A stretch of 35,040 nt of DNA from Megasphaera hutchinsoni (GCF_001553405.1 NZ_KQ960952.1:1-35040), one strand, 5' to 3'. Positions 1 through 8,618 are shown, counted from the first letter of the stretch. The notes: generated by a model from the letters alone, not told the origin. Numbers and translations: made by a program.

Positions 1-276
1 GACCTGTCCCTTGTCTTTTTTAAACGAGCCACGAAGCTCTATCCTACAGCGACAGCCAGTGAACTTTCCTACTATGTGAATGACGGGATATTAAAACCAA
101 TCGGAAAAGAGTACATCTTTCAAGAACTGGTAAATCCTATTCACAATCGTAAGGATAATCAAGTCACGGTATCGCTGACAGTGGAGTATATCGACCAGCA
201 GACCAAAGCAACGCAGGTATCTCAATTTGATTTGGTACTTGAAAAGAACGGGAGTAATTGGAAGATTGTAAAATAA
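1..276 (+). CDS. C-terminal part of Tn916 Orf13 (TcpC-like conjugation protein)
   Basis: The reading frame is open from the first base and ends at TAA 274-276, giving 91 residues that I recognise as the C-terminus of Tn916 Orf13. That family (TcpC/conjugal transfer protein) is a membrane-anchored part of the mating-pair channel, with the C-terminal domain outside the membrane. The visible part has the expected NTF2-like strand pattern, ending in SNWKIVK. The gene start lies outside the window. It sits just upstream of the tet(M) leader, as in Tn916, which fixes the orientation of the element. An internal ATG at 76 is not taken as a start because the same frame continues upstream without interruption. 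Confidence 0.88.
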   Translation, partial: DLSLVFFKRATKLYPTATASELSYYVNDGILKPIGKEYIFQELVNPIHNRKDNQVTVSLTVEYIDQQTKATQVSQFDLVLEKNGSNWKIVK

Positions 277-285
277 CAAATATTG

Positions 286-325
286 GTACATGATTACAGA
301 TACTTTGTAATCATGTACTCTTTTT
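286..325 (+). terminator. Terminator after orf13
   Basis: A perfect 13-bp stem (286-298 with 306-318) with a short loop is followed by a T-rich run. It ends the conjugation-gene transcript before the tet(M) promoter. Confidence 0.8.
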
Positions 326-345
326 GATAAAAAATTGGAGATTCT

Positions 346-374
346 TTTACAAATATGCTCTTACGTGCTATTAT
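346..374 (+). promoter_or_regulatory. Promoter for the tet(M) leader
   Basis: TTTACA (346-351) and TATTAT (369-374) are separated by 17 bases, upstream of the leader region. This matches the position of the tet(M) promoter in Tn916. Confidence 0.6.
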
Positions 375-405
375 TTAAGTATCTATTTAAAAGGAGTTAA
401 TAAAT

Positions 406-429
406 ATGCGGCAAGGTATTCTTAAATAA
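406..429 (+). CDS. 7-codon mini-ORF in the tet(M) leader RNA
   Basis: ATG 406 to TAA 427-429 encodes MRQGILK and is preceded by AAGGAG at 391-396 with good spacing. Its codons form the left arm of the upstream leader hairpin (413-433 with 498-514), so ribosome movement here could change RNA folding. Translation is inferred from the ribosome binding site only. Confidence 0.4.
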   Translation: MRQGILK

Positions 430-514
430 ACTGTCAATTTGATAGTGGGAACAAATAATTGGATGTCCTTTTTTAGGAGGGCTTAGTTTTTTGTACCCAG
501 TTTAAGAATACCTT
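413..514 (+). promoter_or_regulatory. Upstream leader hairpin of tet(M)
   Basis: Bases 413-433 pair with 498-514 (17 pairs and a 4-base bulge). The left arm overlaps the mini-ORF at 406-429. It is probably part of the folded leader of tet(M). Confidence 0.55.
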
Positions 515-550
515 TATCATGTGATTCTAAAGTATCCAGAGAATATCTGT

Positions 551-637
551 ATGCTTTGTATACCTATGGTTATGCATAAAAATCCCAGTGATAAAAGTAT
601 TTATCACTGGGATTTTTATGCCCTTTTGGGTTTTTGA
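551..637 (+). CDS. tet(M) leader peptide (Orf12)
   Basis: ATG 551 to TGA 635-637 encodes 28 residues beginning MLCIPMVMHK and ending FYALLGF, the Orf12 leader peptide of Tn916. The reading frame runs straight through the attenuator hairpin at 575-620. In the Tn916 model, tetracycline-slowed ribosomes follow closely behind RNA polymerase and prevent terminator formation, so transcription enters tet(M). The stop codon lies 15 bases before the tet(M) ATG. Confidence 0.85.
   Translation: MLCIPMVMHKNPSDKSIYHWDFYALLGF
575..620 (+). terminator. tet(M) transcription attenuator
   Basis: A 21-bp perfect stem (575-595 with 600-620), a 4-base loop, and T-rich sequence in the 3' arm (613-617) lie inside the leader-peptide frame. 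This is the classical attenuation hairpin upstream of tet(M). Confidence 0.85.
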
Positions 638-652
638 ATGGAGGAAAATCAC

Positions 653-2572
653 ATGAAAATTATTAATATTGGAGTTTTAGCTCATGTTGATGCAGGAAAA
701 ACTACCTTAACAGAAAGCTTATTATATAACAGTGGAGCGATTACAGAATTAGGAAGCGTGGACAAAGGTACAACGAGGACGGATAATACGCTTTTAGAAC
801 GTCAGAGAGGAATTACAATTCAGACAGGAATAACCTCTTTTCAGTGGGAAAATACGAAGGTGAACATCATAGACACGCCAGGACATATGGATTTCTTAGC
901 AGAAGTATATCGTTCATTATCAGTTTTAGATGGGGCAATTCTACTGATTTCTGCAAAAGATGGCGTACAAGCACAAACTCGTATATTATTTCATGCACTT
1001 AGGAAAATGGGGATTCCCACAATCTTTTTTATCAATAAGATTGACCAAAATGGAATTGATTTATCAACGGTTTATCAGGATATTAAAGAGAAACTTTCTG
1101 CCGAAATTGTAATCAAACAGAAGGTAGAACTGTATCCTAATATGTGTGTGACGAACTTTACCGAATCTGAACAATGGGATACGGTAATAGAGGGAAACGA
1201 TGACCTTTTAGAGAAATATATGTCCGGTAAATCATTAGAAGCATTGGAACTCGAACAAGAGGAAAGCATAAGATTTCAGAATTGTTCTCTGTTCCCTCTT
1301 TATCATGGAAGTGCAAAAAGTAATATAGGGATTGATAACCTTATAGAAGTTATTACTAATAAATTTTATTCATCAACACATCGAGGTCCGTCTGAACTTT
1401 GCGGAAATGTTTTCAAAATTGAATATACAAAAAAAAGACAACGTCTTGCATATATACGCCTTTATAGTGGAGTACTACATTTACGAGATTCGGTTAGAGT
1501 ATCAGAAAAAGAAAAAATAAAAGTTACAGAAATGTATACTTCAATAAATGGTGAATTATGTAAGATTGATAGAGCTTATTCTGGAGAAATTGTTATTTTG
1601 CAAAATGAGTTTTTGAAGTTAAATAGTGTTCTTGGAGATACAAAACTATTGCCACAGAGAAAAAAGATTGAAAATCCGCACCCTCTACTACAAACAACTG
1701 TTGAACCGAGTAAACCTGAACAGAGAGAAATGTTGCTTGATGCCCTTTTGGAAATCTCAGATAGTGATCCGCTTCTACGATATTACGTGGATTCTACGAC
1801 ACATGAAATTATACTTTCTTTCTTAGGGAAAGTACAAATGGAAGTGATTAGTGCACTGTTGCAAGAAAAGTATCATGTGGAGATAGAACTAAAAGAGCCT
1901 ACAGTCATTTATATGGAGAGACCGTTAAAAAATGCAGAATATACCATTCACATCGAAGTGCCGCCAAATCCTTTCTGGGCTTCCATTGGTTTATCTGTAT
2001 CACCGCTTCCGTTGGGAAGTGGAATGCAGTATGAGAGCTCGGTTTCTCTTGGATACTTAAATCAATCATTTCAAAATGCAGTTATGGAAGGGATACGCTA
2101 TGGTTGCGAACAAGGATTATATGGTTGGAATGTGACGGACTGTAAAATCTGTTTTAAGTATGGCTTATACTATAGCCCTGTTAGTACCCCAGCAGATTTT
2201 CGGATGCTTGCTCCTATTGTATTGGAACAAGTCTTAAAAAAAGCTGGAACAGAATTGTTAGAGCCATATCTTAGTTTTAAAATTTATGCGCCACAGGAAT
2301 ATCTTTCACGAGCATACAACGATGCTCCTAAATATTGTGCGAACATCGTAGACACTCAATTGAAAAATAATGAGGTCATTCTTAGTGGAGAAATCCCTGC
2401 TCGGTGTATTCAAGAATATCGTAGTGATTTAACTTTCTTTACAAATGGACGTAGTGTTTGTTTAACAGAGTTAAAAGGGTACCATGTTACTACCGGTGAA
2501 CCTGTTTGCCAGCCCCGTCGTCCAAATAGTCGGATAGATAAAGTACGATATATGTTCAATAAAATAACTTAG
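653..2572 (+). CDS. tet(M): Tetracycline resistance ribosomal protection protein Tet(M)
   Basis: This is a 639-residue translational GTPase related to EF-G. It binds tetracycline-stalled ribosomes and expels the drug in a GTP-dependent way, acting in the cytoplasm. Visible GTPase motifs are AHVDAGKTT (residues 10-18), DTPGH (74-78) and NKID (128-131). Domains II-V follow, with the C-terminal [14 protein letters not shown] region typical of Tet(M). The start is placed at 653 because GGAGG (640-644) sits 8 bases upstream and the family begins MKIINIG; an ATG at 638 would add five non-conserved residues. The length equals the usual Tet(M) length and the frame is intact, so the gene should be functional. 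Regulation is by the upstream leader/attenuator. Confidence 0.97.
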   Translation: MKIINIGVLAHVDAGKTTLTESLLYNSGAITELGSVDKGTTRTDNTLLERQRGITIQTGITSFQWENTKVNIIDTPGHMDFLAEVYRSLSVLDGAILLISAKDGVQAQTRILFHALRKMGIPTIFFINKIDQNGIDLSTVYQDIKEKLSAEIVIKQKVELYPNMCVTNFTESEQWDTVIEGNDDLLEKYMSGKSLEALELEQEESIRFQNCSLFPLYHGSAKSNIGIDNLIEVITNKFYSSTHRGPSELCGNVFKIEYTKKRQRLAYIRLYSGVLHLRDSVRVSEKEKIKVTEMYTSINGELCKIDRAYSGEIVILQNEFLKLNSVLGDTKLLPQRKKIENPHPLLQTTVEPSKPEQREMLLDALLEISDSDPLLRYYVDSTTHEIILSFLGKVQMEVISALLQEKYHVEIELKEPTVIYMERPLKNAEYTIHIEVPPNPFWASIGLSVSPLPLGSGMQYESSVSLGYLNQSFQNAVMEGIRYGCEQGLYGWNVTDCKICFKYGLYYSPVSTPADFRMLAPIVLEQVLKKAGTELLEPYLSFKIYAPQEYLSRAYNDAPKYCANIVDTQLKNNEVILSGEIPARCIQEYRSDLTFFTNGRSVCLTELKGYHVTTGEPVCQPRRPNSRIDKVRYMFNKIT

Positions 2573-2669
2573 TGTATTTTATGTTGTTATATAAATATGG
2601 TTTCTTGTTAAATAAGATGAAATATTTTTTAATAAAGATTTGAATTAAAGTGTAAAGGAGGAGATAGTT

Positions 2670-2858
2670 ATTATAAACTACAAGTGGATATTGTGTCCTG
2701 TATGTGGAAATAAAACACGATTAAAGATAAGGGAAGATACTGAATTAAAAAAATTCCCCCTCTATTGTCCGAAATGCAGACAAGAAAATTTAATTGAAAT
2801 AAAGCAGTTCAAAGTAACTGTGATTACAGAGCCAGACGCAAAGACGCAGAGCCGATAA
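2670..2858 (+). CDS. Tn916 Orf6, cysteine-rich KTR-type small protein
   Basis: A frame of about 62 codons contains NYKWILCPVCGNKTR near the start and LYCPKCRQENLIEIKQ further on. The two CPxC pairs (CPVC and CPKC) form a probable zinc ribbon, and I recognise Tn916 Orf6. There is no ATG, GTG or TTG. An AAGGAGGA site (2655-2662) is followed at suitable distance by ATT (2670), which is the start chosen here; ATA at 2664 is another option. The function is unknown. It lies directly downstream of tet(M) and ends inside a strong bidirectional terminator shared with orf9. Confidence 0.75.
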   Translation: MINYKWILCPVCGNKTRLKIREDTELKKFPLYCPKCRQENLIEIKQFKVTVITEPDAKTQSR

Positions 2859-2895
2859 AATGAGATTAATACAATCTCATTTTATCGGCTCTTTC
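2849..2895. terminator. Bidirectional terminator between orf6 and orf9
   Basis: A 19-bp perfect stem (2849-2867 with 2873-2891), loop of 5, is followed by T residues on the plus strand, with an A-rich stretch serving the opposite direction. It overlaps the end of orf6 and separates the convergent orf6 and orf9. Confidence 0.8.
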
Positions 2896-2917
2896 CGTTA
2901 TGTATGGATTCTTTTAA

Positions 2918-3271
2918 TTAGTCTTCGATGTTTCTTGCTTCGTTGATACCGCTGGCTAAAGATTCCATTAAGGATAGTTCTTTGTCTGTAAAGCTATCCA
3001 TGTATTTCTCTATCTGTAATCGTCGGGTGCTTTTTACCAAGTTATTAGCAGGTAAGAAAAATTCATCAACGGAAACATGAAGTAACGATACAAGGTCATA
3101 AAGAACTTGTATGCTGGGGTGTTGCCCTTTATTTTCAATATTAGTTAAGTACCGTGGGTCAATTTCAATCAATGCTCCCACTTGTTCACGAGTTAAACCT
3201 CGTTTCAATCGAGCTTCTTTAATGGCTAAACCAAAGGCTCTAAAATCATATTTATCTTCTTTTTTACGCAT
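2918..3271 (-). CDS. Tn916 Orf9, Xre-family regulator
   Basis: A 117-residue helix-turn-helix protein of the Cro/CI (Xre) type. The DNA-binding domain spans roughly residues 14-70 and includes [21 protein letters not shown] and the usual [15 protein letters not shown] segment. It matches Tn916 Orf9, which is thought to repress transcription of the regulatory genes orf7/orf8 and so control excision and transfer. It is the only minus-strand gene of this transposon block and is divergent from orf7, with about 500 bp of regulatory DNA between them. The frame is intact. Function is from family knowledge; the operator is not identified. Confidence 0.85.
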   Translation of the reverse strand: MRKKEDKYDFRAFGLAIKEARLKRGLTREQVGALIEIDPRYLTNIENKGQHPSIQVLYDLVSLLHVSVDEFFLPANNLVKSTRRLQIEKYMDSFTDKELSLMESLASGINEARNIED

Positions 3272-3776
3272 AGTAGACCACCTCTATACATTTTATTGTT
3301 CCTACTGAATTAAAAACAGGTATAGAAAAACGTGTTATATGGTTTATAGGTTTATATTTAATAAAAAGCACTACTAAACGCCAATAAAAAAAACCGTTAT
3401 ATGGTAGTGCTATTTACGCTGTTAAAATATTGTATATTACTTCCAAATGGCGGTTTGTTGGAGGTCAACGTCGCCATGAAGTACATCATATACAATAAAT
3501 TTCCTTACATTGGGTTCTTGTCAAAAAAAGTCGTCTATCTGCAATAGATAAGTACGTCCACCAATGTGGTTTTATAAATCATATAGATAGAATAACAGAA
3601 GCATGTAAACAGAGAAATAAATCTGTTTATATGCTTTTTTGGCTATTCAGAACTTTTTTACAAAGTTTATTTATCAGTAATGCAACAAATCCCCCTTTCA
3701 CATTGGGACTAAGAGTGAAAGGAGATAAACGAGCAAGGCTCACTTCCTTTCCTAGACAGAAAGGGGGGTGAGAAAC
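3272..3776 (+). promoter_or_regulatory. orf9-orf7 intergenic control region
   Basis: No gene of useful length is seen here. It holds a hairpin followed by six T residues (3599-3613 with 3622-3636), which looks like a terminator or attenuator. A second hairpin lies at 3694-3701/3715-3722. A small stem (3746-3751/3759-3764) partly covers the G-rich ribosome binding site of orf7 (3763-3768). These probably regulate read-through into orf7/orf8. Confidence 0.5.
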
Positions 3777-4199
3777 ATGAAACCATCTTCTTTTCAGACC
3801 ACAATAGAAAATCAGTTTGACTATATCTGTAAACGTGCTATGGAAGACGAGCGAAAGAATTATATGCTTTATCTTTCAAGGATTGCAAAGCGTGAGGTGT
3901 CCTTTTCGGATGTTGGCGATTATCTTGTTAGCCAGTTTGCGACAACAGATAACTATTCAACTGACTTTCAGATTTTTACACTCAATGGGTTATCAGTAGG
4001 CGTTGAAAATGATTTGTTGAGTGAAGCATTACGTGAGTTGCCAGACAAGAAACGTGAAATTCTACTGCTGTTTTACTTTATGGACATGAGCGATTCAGAA
4101 ATTGCAGACCTGTTGAAATTGAACCGTTCTACTGTCTATCGGCATAGAACCAGTGGACTAGCCTTAATTAAAAAGTTTATGGAGGAATTTGAAGAATGA
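3777..4199 (+). CDS. Tn916 Orf7, sigma-70-like regulator
   Basis: A 140-residue protein with a sigma-70 region 4-like domain near the C-terminus: ALRELPDKKREILLLFYFMDMSDSEIADLLKLNRSTVYRHR. The helix-turn-helix lies around residues 105-130. In Tn916, Orf7 and Orf8 act as positive regulators that raise transcription through xis/int and, after circularisation, the transfer genes. The start is set at 3777, 8 bases after GGGGGG (3763-3768); this gives the usual family length, while an ATG at 3768 overlaps the ribosome binding site. It overlaps orf8 by four bases, indicating translational coupling. Confidence 0.85.
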   Translation: MKPSSFQTTIENQFDYICKRAMEDERKNYMLYLSRIAKREVSFSDVGDYLVSQFATTDNYSTDFQIFTLNGLSVGVENDLLSEALRELPDKKREILLLFYFMDMSDSEIADLLKLNRSTVYRHRTSGLALIKKFMEEFEE

Positions 4200-4426
4200 A
4201 AACACAATATCCTATGATTCCCTTTCCTCTCATTGTAAAGGCAACAGATGGCGATACCGAAGCGATTAACCAGATTCTACATCATTACAGAGGGTACATA
4301 ACGAAGCGTTCCCTACGACTTATGAAAGATGAATATGGCAATCAAAGTATGGTCGTTGATGAAGTCTTACGTGGAAGAATGGAAACCAGACTGATTACAA
4401 AGATTTTGTCATTTGAAATTAAGTAA
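4196..4426 (+). CDS. Tn916 Orf8, helix-turn-helix regulator
   Basis: A 76-residue protein beginning MKTQYPMIPFPLIVKATDGD, recognised as Tn916 Orf8 (helix-turn-helix family). Its ATG overlaps the orf7 stop (ATGA), so the two are one unit. It is complete, but the genes that follow in Tn916 (xis and int) are absent: the next sequence is a repeat, then unrelated genes. It may still be expressed but has lost its normal targets in cis. Confidence 0.83.
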   Translation: MKTQYPMIPFPLIVKATDGDTEAINQILHHYRGYITKRSLRLMKDEYGNQSMVVDEVLRGRMETRLITKILSFEIK

Positions 4427-4445
4427 TATCCTCTCTCCTTTCGTG

Positions 4446-4619
4446 GAGAGTGTTGCGTTAATGTCCCGGACGGATTAGGAGGGTGCATAGAAGCCCTTGT
4501 GGGGCAATGGTTTTCAGGTGTTATCGTTAAAAGGTTTATAACCCGACTGTGTACCGGCACTTTTTTGAGAGTGATTTTGCAGTAAGTGGAAACATATCAA
4601 CGCCATAAGGTCGAGTGTA
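4446..4619 (+). repeat. Direct repeat, copy A
   Basis: This 174-bp stretch is about 94% identical to 8054-8226 in the same orientation, with about ten substitutions and one single-base indel. Similarity fades gradually afterwards. It contains no convincing gene; small frames on either strand differ between copies. Together the copies bracket the Sel1/phage segment. Confidence 0.9.
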
Positions 4620-4771
4620 TAAGTTGTATATCGTTCAAAAGTGCACCCTTTTGCACCCTCCCCCTCGGGGGATAAATCGGGAATTTTCTCAACGTGCCAC
4701 ATACGTATTCATATCAGTTATATATTTAGATTTTCATATTTTCAGAAGGAAAAGAGCGGGAGGACTAAATC
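4620..4771. other. Gap between repeat A and the Sel1 gene
   Basis: No gene is seen. The stretch holds a short GC-rich hairpin, five C paired with five G, at 4660-4671. The ribosome binding site of the next gene (GGGAGG, 4758-4763) is at its end. Confidence 0.5.
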
Positions 4772-5120
4772 ATGACAGAATCTCGATTTGATTTTTTAAA
4801 AGAAGATTACGCAAAGGCAGTAGAATGGTATCAAAAAGCGGCGGAAGCGGCGGCTCAAGGAGATGCAAAGGCACAGACTTTTTTAGGAAAGTGCTATCAA
4901 TATGGACAGGGAGTGGCACAGGATGATAAAAAGGCAATAGAATGGTATCAAAAAGCGGCGGCCCAAGGAGATGCAGATGCACAGACTCATTTAGGATTGT
5001 GCTATCAAGTTGGAAAGGGAGTGGCACAGGATGATAAAAAGGCAGTAGAATGGTATCAAAAAGCGGCGGCCCAAGGAGATGCATCTGCACAAACTCTTTT
5101 AGGAGTGTGCTATCAAGTTG
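4772..5120 (+). pseudogene. Sel1-repeat protein, 3'-truncated
   Basis: ATG 4772 has a good GGGAGG site 8 bases upstream. The product contains three Sel1-like (TPR-related) repeats of about 36 residues, each with AVEWYQKAA, AQGDA.AQ, LG.CYQ.G and GVAQDDKKA. At DNA level the unit has a 108-bp period (starts near 4814, 4931 and 5039), with a 9-bp insertion in the first. Sel1 repeats mediate protein-protein contacts. The repeat breaks off near 5120 where phage tail sequence begins in another frame; translation in the Sel1 frame continues as unrelated residues to 5221. There is no signal peptide. The original function is unknown. Confidence 0.75.
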
Positions 5121-7184
5121 GCGGGACTTGCCTGTCAATACGGAGATATCATCGGAGTAAGTCATACGGCGGCGCAATTAGGTGCGGCAAGTGGGAGAGT
5201 CGTAAAAGCCGCTACCGATGAGATACGGTTAGATAAAGAGGTACCGAACGTACAAGCCCGATACTATACACTTACGGTTATACACGGTACGGACGGAGGG
5301 CTTGTTACACGCAAGGTAAAAGCAGACGTAACGGGAGCCTGGATACCTACGCCTGCCTATACGGAAGCGGATATGCCGGCACCCTATGACAGCTACATTT
5401 TATCGGAGCCCTCACAAGAGATTAAGCCCTATCGTATTACGAAGATTACACAAAGTGGTGAACATGCCATCACCCTTACGGCGATAGAATATGACGCAAG
5501 CATATATGACACCGATTGGTCACGGTATCCTACTATAGCGTATGCTCCCTTACCGCGTACATTACGTGCACCCGGTTTGTTAGAAGCCATCGATGATATG
5601 ACCGGTGGAGAAAAAAGAAATGTCCATATAAGTTGGTCTATGCCGAAAGGAACACTTGCGGCAGAGCAGTATGTTGTATATTATCGGCGAGGACAAGATA
5701 CGACATGGAACTATTATGCAACCACGCCGGAAATGTGGATTACCCTTAAAGGGCTGGTTCCTTTTACGCAATACTATATACGGGTTTGCGCAATGGCGGA
5801 TGGATTTACGAGTGACTATGCACAATGCAGTGTGGTAACAAAAGAGAAAAAAGAGAACATCGAAACCGTAGCCATTCATGACGTTAAGCCGGCCGTACTG
5901 GCTCGTCGCGGCACACGCGGACGTATTCATTTTGACCTTCATGTATGCTGGCAACCTACTACTGCATCCGGGGCGGTGTATTATCGCATGAATGCGGGTG
6001 AGTGGCTATGTGCCGGAGAGGGCATCGGACAGATGATCATACCTGCGGTTACGGTAGGAGCTACTTACGAGATTGCCGTTATTCATCAAGGGAGTGTGGA
6101 AAGGCCCGATGCCCGGATTACGGTAACGGGAGTACAAGCGGCACCCGGTGCACCGAAGGCGGTAACGACTACCTTTGAGGCGATAGGCGAAACACCTATG
6201 CAAGTAACGAAATGGGAAGCCGCAGACGGAGATATTGATTTTTATGAAATCCGAAGCTCCGGTGAACCGGGGTCAAGCGGCTACTGCGGACGAACGACCG
6301 ATATTTATTTTAAAGATGAAAATATACTTGGAGCGCCGTATGACGGAACGGTATATGTATATGCACACGATATATGGGGACAATGGAGCGCAGCCGGTAG
6401 TGCGCCTTATCATATTATTCGACCGAAGGCACCGATTGTAACGATACGTGAAGAAATCGGAGGCTTACGTATTACGTTGAAACGGGCTGAAGGAGAGCAT
6501 GCGGTATGTATACGCGGAACCATTAAAATCGATAACAAAAACTATTATGCCGGGACTAAAGAGCTAAGAAGAGGTATATTCATTTCGCTGCCGCCGAAGG
6601 TATATAGCGTGGAGGCACGGTGGTGGACGTATAATAACGTGGGAGAGCATAGTGAACCCGTTCTTGCCACGGTACGTAAAACCATTGATCCGGCCCTTAT
6701 CGGAGAAGAAACCATTACTTTATCAAAAATAGATAAAGCCGTACAAAGTGAAATCGCCAAGGCGACGACAGCCCGGCAAGAAGTAACGAGAATAGTCGGT
6801 AACTTGTCCAGCGTGGAGAGTGCGAGAGCGGCGGGATATACCGCTATAACGCAACTGCAGGACGCTATCGGACTGAAGGTGTCCAAAGGAGACATTAAAA
6901 GCGAGGTCGCATTAGGCTTGCAGGGCGTGACGCTATCGGGTAAGCAGGTCCATATCACGGGCGATACGGTGATTGATAAAGATGTTATTACGAAGGGGAT
7001 GATACAGGCTGGTGCCATCACCGGCGATAAGCTGGACGTAAAAGATTTAAGCAGTATCACGGCCAATATAGGGGTCTTACGCACTAAATCAACGGGGGCA
7101 AGAATGGAAATACGGGATAACTGTATTTTAATATACGACGATAATAATAATTTGCGTGTACGGATGGGAGTGTGGAATGAATGA
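5118..7184 (+). CDS. Phage tail tip / host-specificity protein, N-terminally truncated
   Basis: The open frame (TTG at 5118) gives about 688 residues. The first residues (QYGDIIGVSHTAAQLGAASGRVV) look like the interior of a tail tip protein (J-like), not a true N-terminus. A fibronectin type III-like domain lies around residues 165-245, followed by further beta-rich repeats. A helical segment rich in SKIDKAVQSEIAKA then leads to a C-terminal trimeric-fibre-like part (GDTVIDKDVITKGMIQAGAITGDKL). Such proteins sit at the tail tip and contact the host. The 5' part of the gene is missing and replaced by Sel1 sequence in a different frame, so normal translation initiation is lost. Codon use is richer in G and C than the tet(M) block. 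Confidence 0.75.
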   Translation: MAGLACQYGDIIGVSHTAAQLGAASGRVVKAATDEIRLDKEVPNVQARYYTLTVIHGTDGGLVTRKVKADVTGAWIPTPAYTEADMPAPYDSYILSEPSQEIKPYRITKITQSGEHAITLTAIEYDASIYDTDWSRYPTIAYAPLPRTLRAPGLLEAIDDMTGGEKRNVHISWSMPKGTLAAEQYVVYYRRGQDTTWNYYATTPEMWITLKGLVPFTQYYIRVCAMADGFTSDYAQCSVVTKEKKENIETVAIHDVKPAVLARRGTRGRIHFDLHVCWQPTTASGAVYYRMNAGEWLCAGEGIGQMIIPAVTVGATYEIAVIHQGSVERPDARITVTGVQAAPGAPKAVTTTFEAIGETPMQVTKWEAADGDIDFYEIRSSGEPGSSGYCGRTTDIYFKDENILGAPYDGTVYVYAHDIWGQWSAAGSAPYHIIRPKAPIVTIREEIGGLRITLKRAEGEHAVCIRGTIKIDNKNYYAGTKELRRGIFISLPPKVYSVEARWWTYNNVGEHSEPVLATVRKTIDPALIGEETITLSKIDKAVQSEIAKATTARQEVTRIVGNLSSVESARAAGYTAITQLQDAIGLKVSKGDIKSEVALGLQGVTLSGKQVHITGDTVIDKDVITKGMIQAGAITGDKLDVKDLSSITANIGVLRTKSTGARMEIRDNCILIYDDNNNLRVRMGVWNE

Positions 7185-7801
7185 CTGCCGGATTTGAAAC
7201 ATATGATGAGCATGGTACTAAACGCATGGCACCATCGCAAAGCAACGTACGGATAATTGATAAATTTGCGGTCGCCTTTGGGTATGAACCGCAAACGGTT
7301 TACGGTAATCCCGTTAATATACAAGATACGTCTACCTATAAGCTCGGTATGAAAAACTTTAAAACTATGACTATCGAACATGGCGGTACATGGGACACGG
7401 AGGCGGAAATGCGCTATGACAGGGTAGCACGCGAAGGGAGTATTGGATATAATCAATACCGGGCCGGGTTTATAGCTATCGATCATACACCGGGAGCACA
7501 TTTGTGGGTGCAGCCGGTAGGTACGGATTTATACGCAACCGCTATGGATAACGGCATTGCGTATTGGTGGGACTGCCCTTGGTCGTGGATGCTTGCCATT
7601 ACTAACGCGCTTGATTATACGTCGGGGGGACCGAAGGTGCCGATATGGGAGGTTTATAATAGTTCCGCAAACTGGTACTGGTCAAATTGGATTATATCTT
7701 CCGAAGGGTGGACGCGTAACCGGATTTGGGATCAGGCTACGTATGAGACGGAAAGCGGCTATATTCGAGGGACGGGATTTATTGTGGTGGGGGAATACTA
7801 G
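7181..7801 (+). CDS. Phage tail-associated protein of unknown function
   Basis: A 206-residue protein whose ATG overlaps the stop of the upstream tail gene (ATGA), as in a phage structural operon. It is rich in aromatic residues (for example AYWWDCPWSWM and ANWYWSNWI), with no membrane segment or known catalytic motif. By position it may be a tail fibre or receptor-binding accessory protein. I do not recognise the family. It is complete, unlike its neighbours on both sides. Confidence 0.6.
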   Translation: MTAGFETYDEHGTKRMAPSQSNVRIIDKFAVAFGYEPQTVYGNPVNIQDTSTYKLGMKNFKTMTIEHGGTWDTEAEMRYDRVAREGSIGYNQYRAGFIAIDHTPGAHLWVQPVGTDLYATAMDNGIAYWWDCPWSWMLAITNALDYTSGGPKVPIWEVYNSSANWYWSNWIISSEGWTRNRIWDQATYETESGYIRGTGFIVVGEY

Positions 7802-8053
7802 TGCAAAAATTATTACAGATTATAAATGATAAGAATACTGTCAATATCGGCAATAATTATGATAATCTTGTCCACTTACGAAATTGGCGCATTAAGGTTG
7901 CTTATAGGGGAGAAAGTATTGCAACTGAGTTCGTGTCAAAAAATGTGCCACCTTTGGGATTTGGCTTGAGTGAGGCCGCAGAAGCGCAAAATTACCCACC
8001 CCGTCATGGGCGTATATTATCACCGCAGTGTATAGCGGCTATCAAGGCACGTC
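7801..8053 (+). pseudogene. Phage tail-module protein, 3'-truncated at repeat B
   Basis: GTG 7801 overlaps the preceding stop by one base and opens a frame (VQKLLQIINDKNTVNIGNNYD...) that looks like a genuine phage gene for about 84 residues. Near 8054 it runs into direct repeat B. The frame stays open to 8175, but those last residues are translated repeat DNA. The true 3' end is therefore lost. The function is not recognised; the position suggests a small protein downstream of the tail fibres. Confidence 0.55.
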
Positions 8054-8226
8054 GAGAGTGTTGCGTTAATGTCCAGGGCGGATTAGGGGGGTGCATAGCA
8101 GCCCTTGTGGGGCAACAGTTTTCAGGTGCTATCGTTAAAAGGTTTATAATCCGACTGTGTACCGGCACTTTTTGAGAGTGATTTTGCAGTAAGTGGAAAC
8201 ACATCAACGTCATAAGGTCGAGTGTA
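8054..8226 (+). repeat. Direct repeat, copy B
   Basis: The counterpart of 4446-4619, with the same orientation and about 94% identity. It lies at the right-hand end of the phage fragment and just before the HsdS remnant. Confidence 0.9.
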
Positions 8227-8265
8227 AACGCTGTATATTGTTAAAACGTGTGCCTTTTTTGTACC

Positions 8266-8394
8266 CCAGCGATAAATGATAATTTAGCTGCAATGATTAA
8301 GACCCTATATGAGTACTGGTTTGTCCGGTTTGAGTTCCCTGATGAGAACGGAAAGCCGTATTTCCACTTGATGAGAATGAAGAATTCTATTTAG
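8266..8394 (+). pseudogene. Remnant of type I restriction specificity subunit (HsdS)
   Basis: A short frame reads INDNLAAMIKTLYEYWFVRFEFP followed by DENGKPY, ending at TAG 8392. This is the typical conserved central or C-terminal stretch of HsdS subunits (consensus NDNL...KTLYDYWFVQFDFP). Both ends are missing and no hsdM or hsdR is nearby, so it is a non-functional scrap left by an earlier type I restriction locus. Confidence 0.7.
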
Positions 8395-8618
8395 GAAAGT
8401 CGATAGCTGGATTGAAGTTGAATCGGTTGGCACAGAATCCGATTACATATCTGTATACACTTGAGAAAGATAAAAATTATATTTAATGAAATTGACAAAT
8501 CGGGATTTACAGGAAGTGTGACAAGAAAGCCAAAACGGTATACTGGGAAAAAAAGATTAAGGAAAGAATAAAGAGCTGGTTTTAATTGTAAAATTTATGG
8601 GGAACTAACATCAGTTTA
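8395..8618. other. Gap before the cad operon
   Basis: There is no supported gene. Short readable pieces (for example at 8398-8460) are not assignable. Confidence 0.4.

Noticed and set aside
638-652. Earlier ATG for tet(M) at 638
   Set aside because: It overlaps the ribosome binding site for ATG 653 and adds residues absent from the family.
4342-4702. Two minus-strand frames over repeat A
   Set aside because: They overlap non-coding repeat DNA, lack ribosome binding sites and are not kept as matching frames in repeat B.
4811-5117. Repeats that might be a CRISPR array
   Set aside because: The period is 108 bp with no unique spacers, and the repeats encode Sel1 motifs in frame.
6545-7501. A 318-codon minus-strand frame
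   Set aside because: It lies opposite the phage tail genes, whose plus-strand products have clear family features; the antisense product has no recognisable domain.
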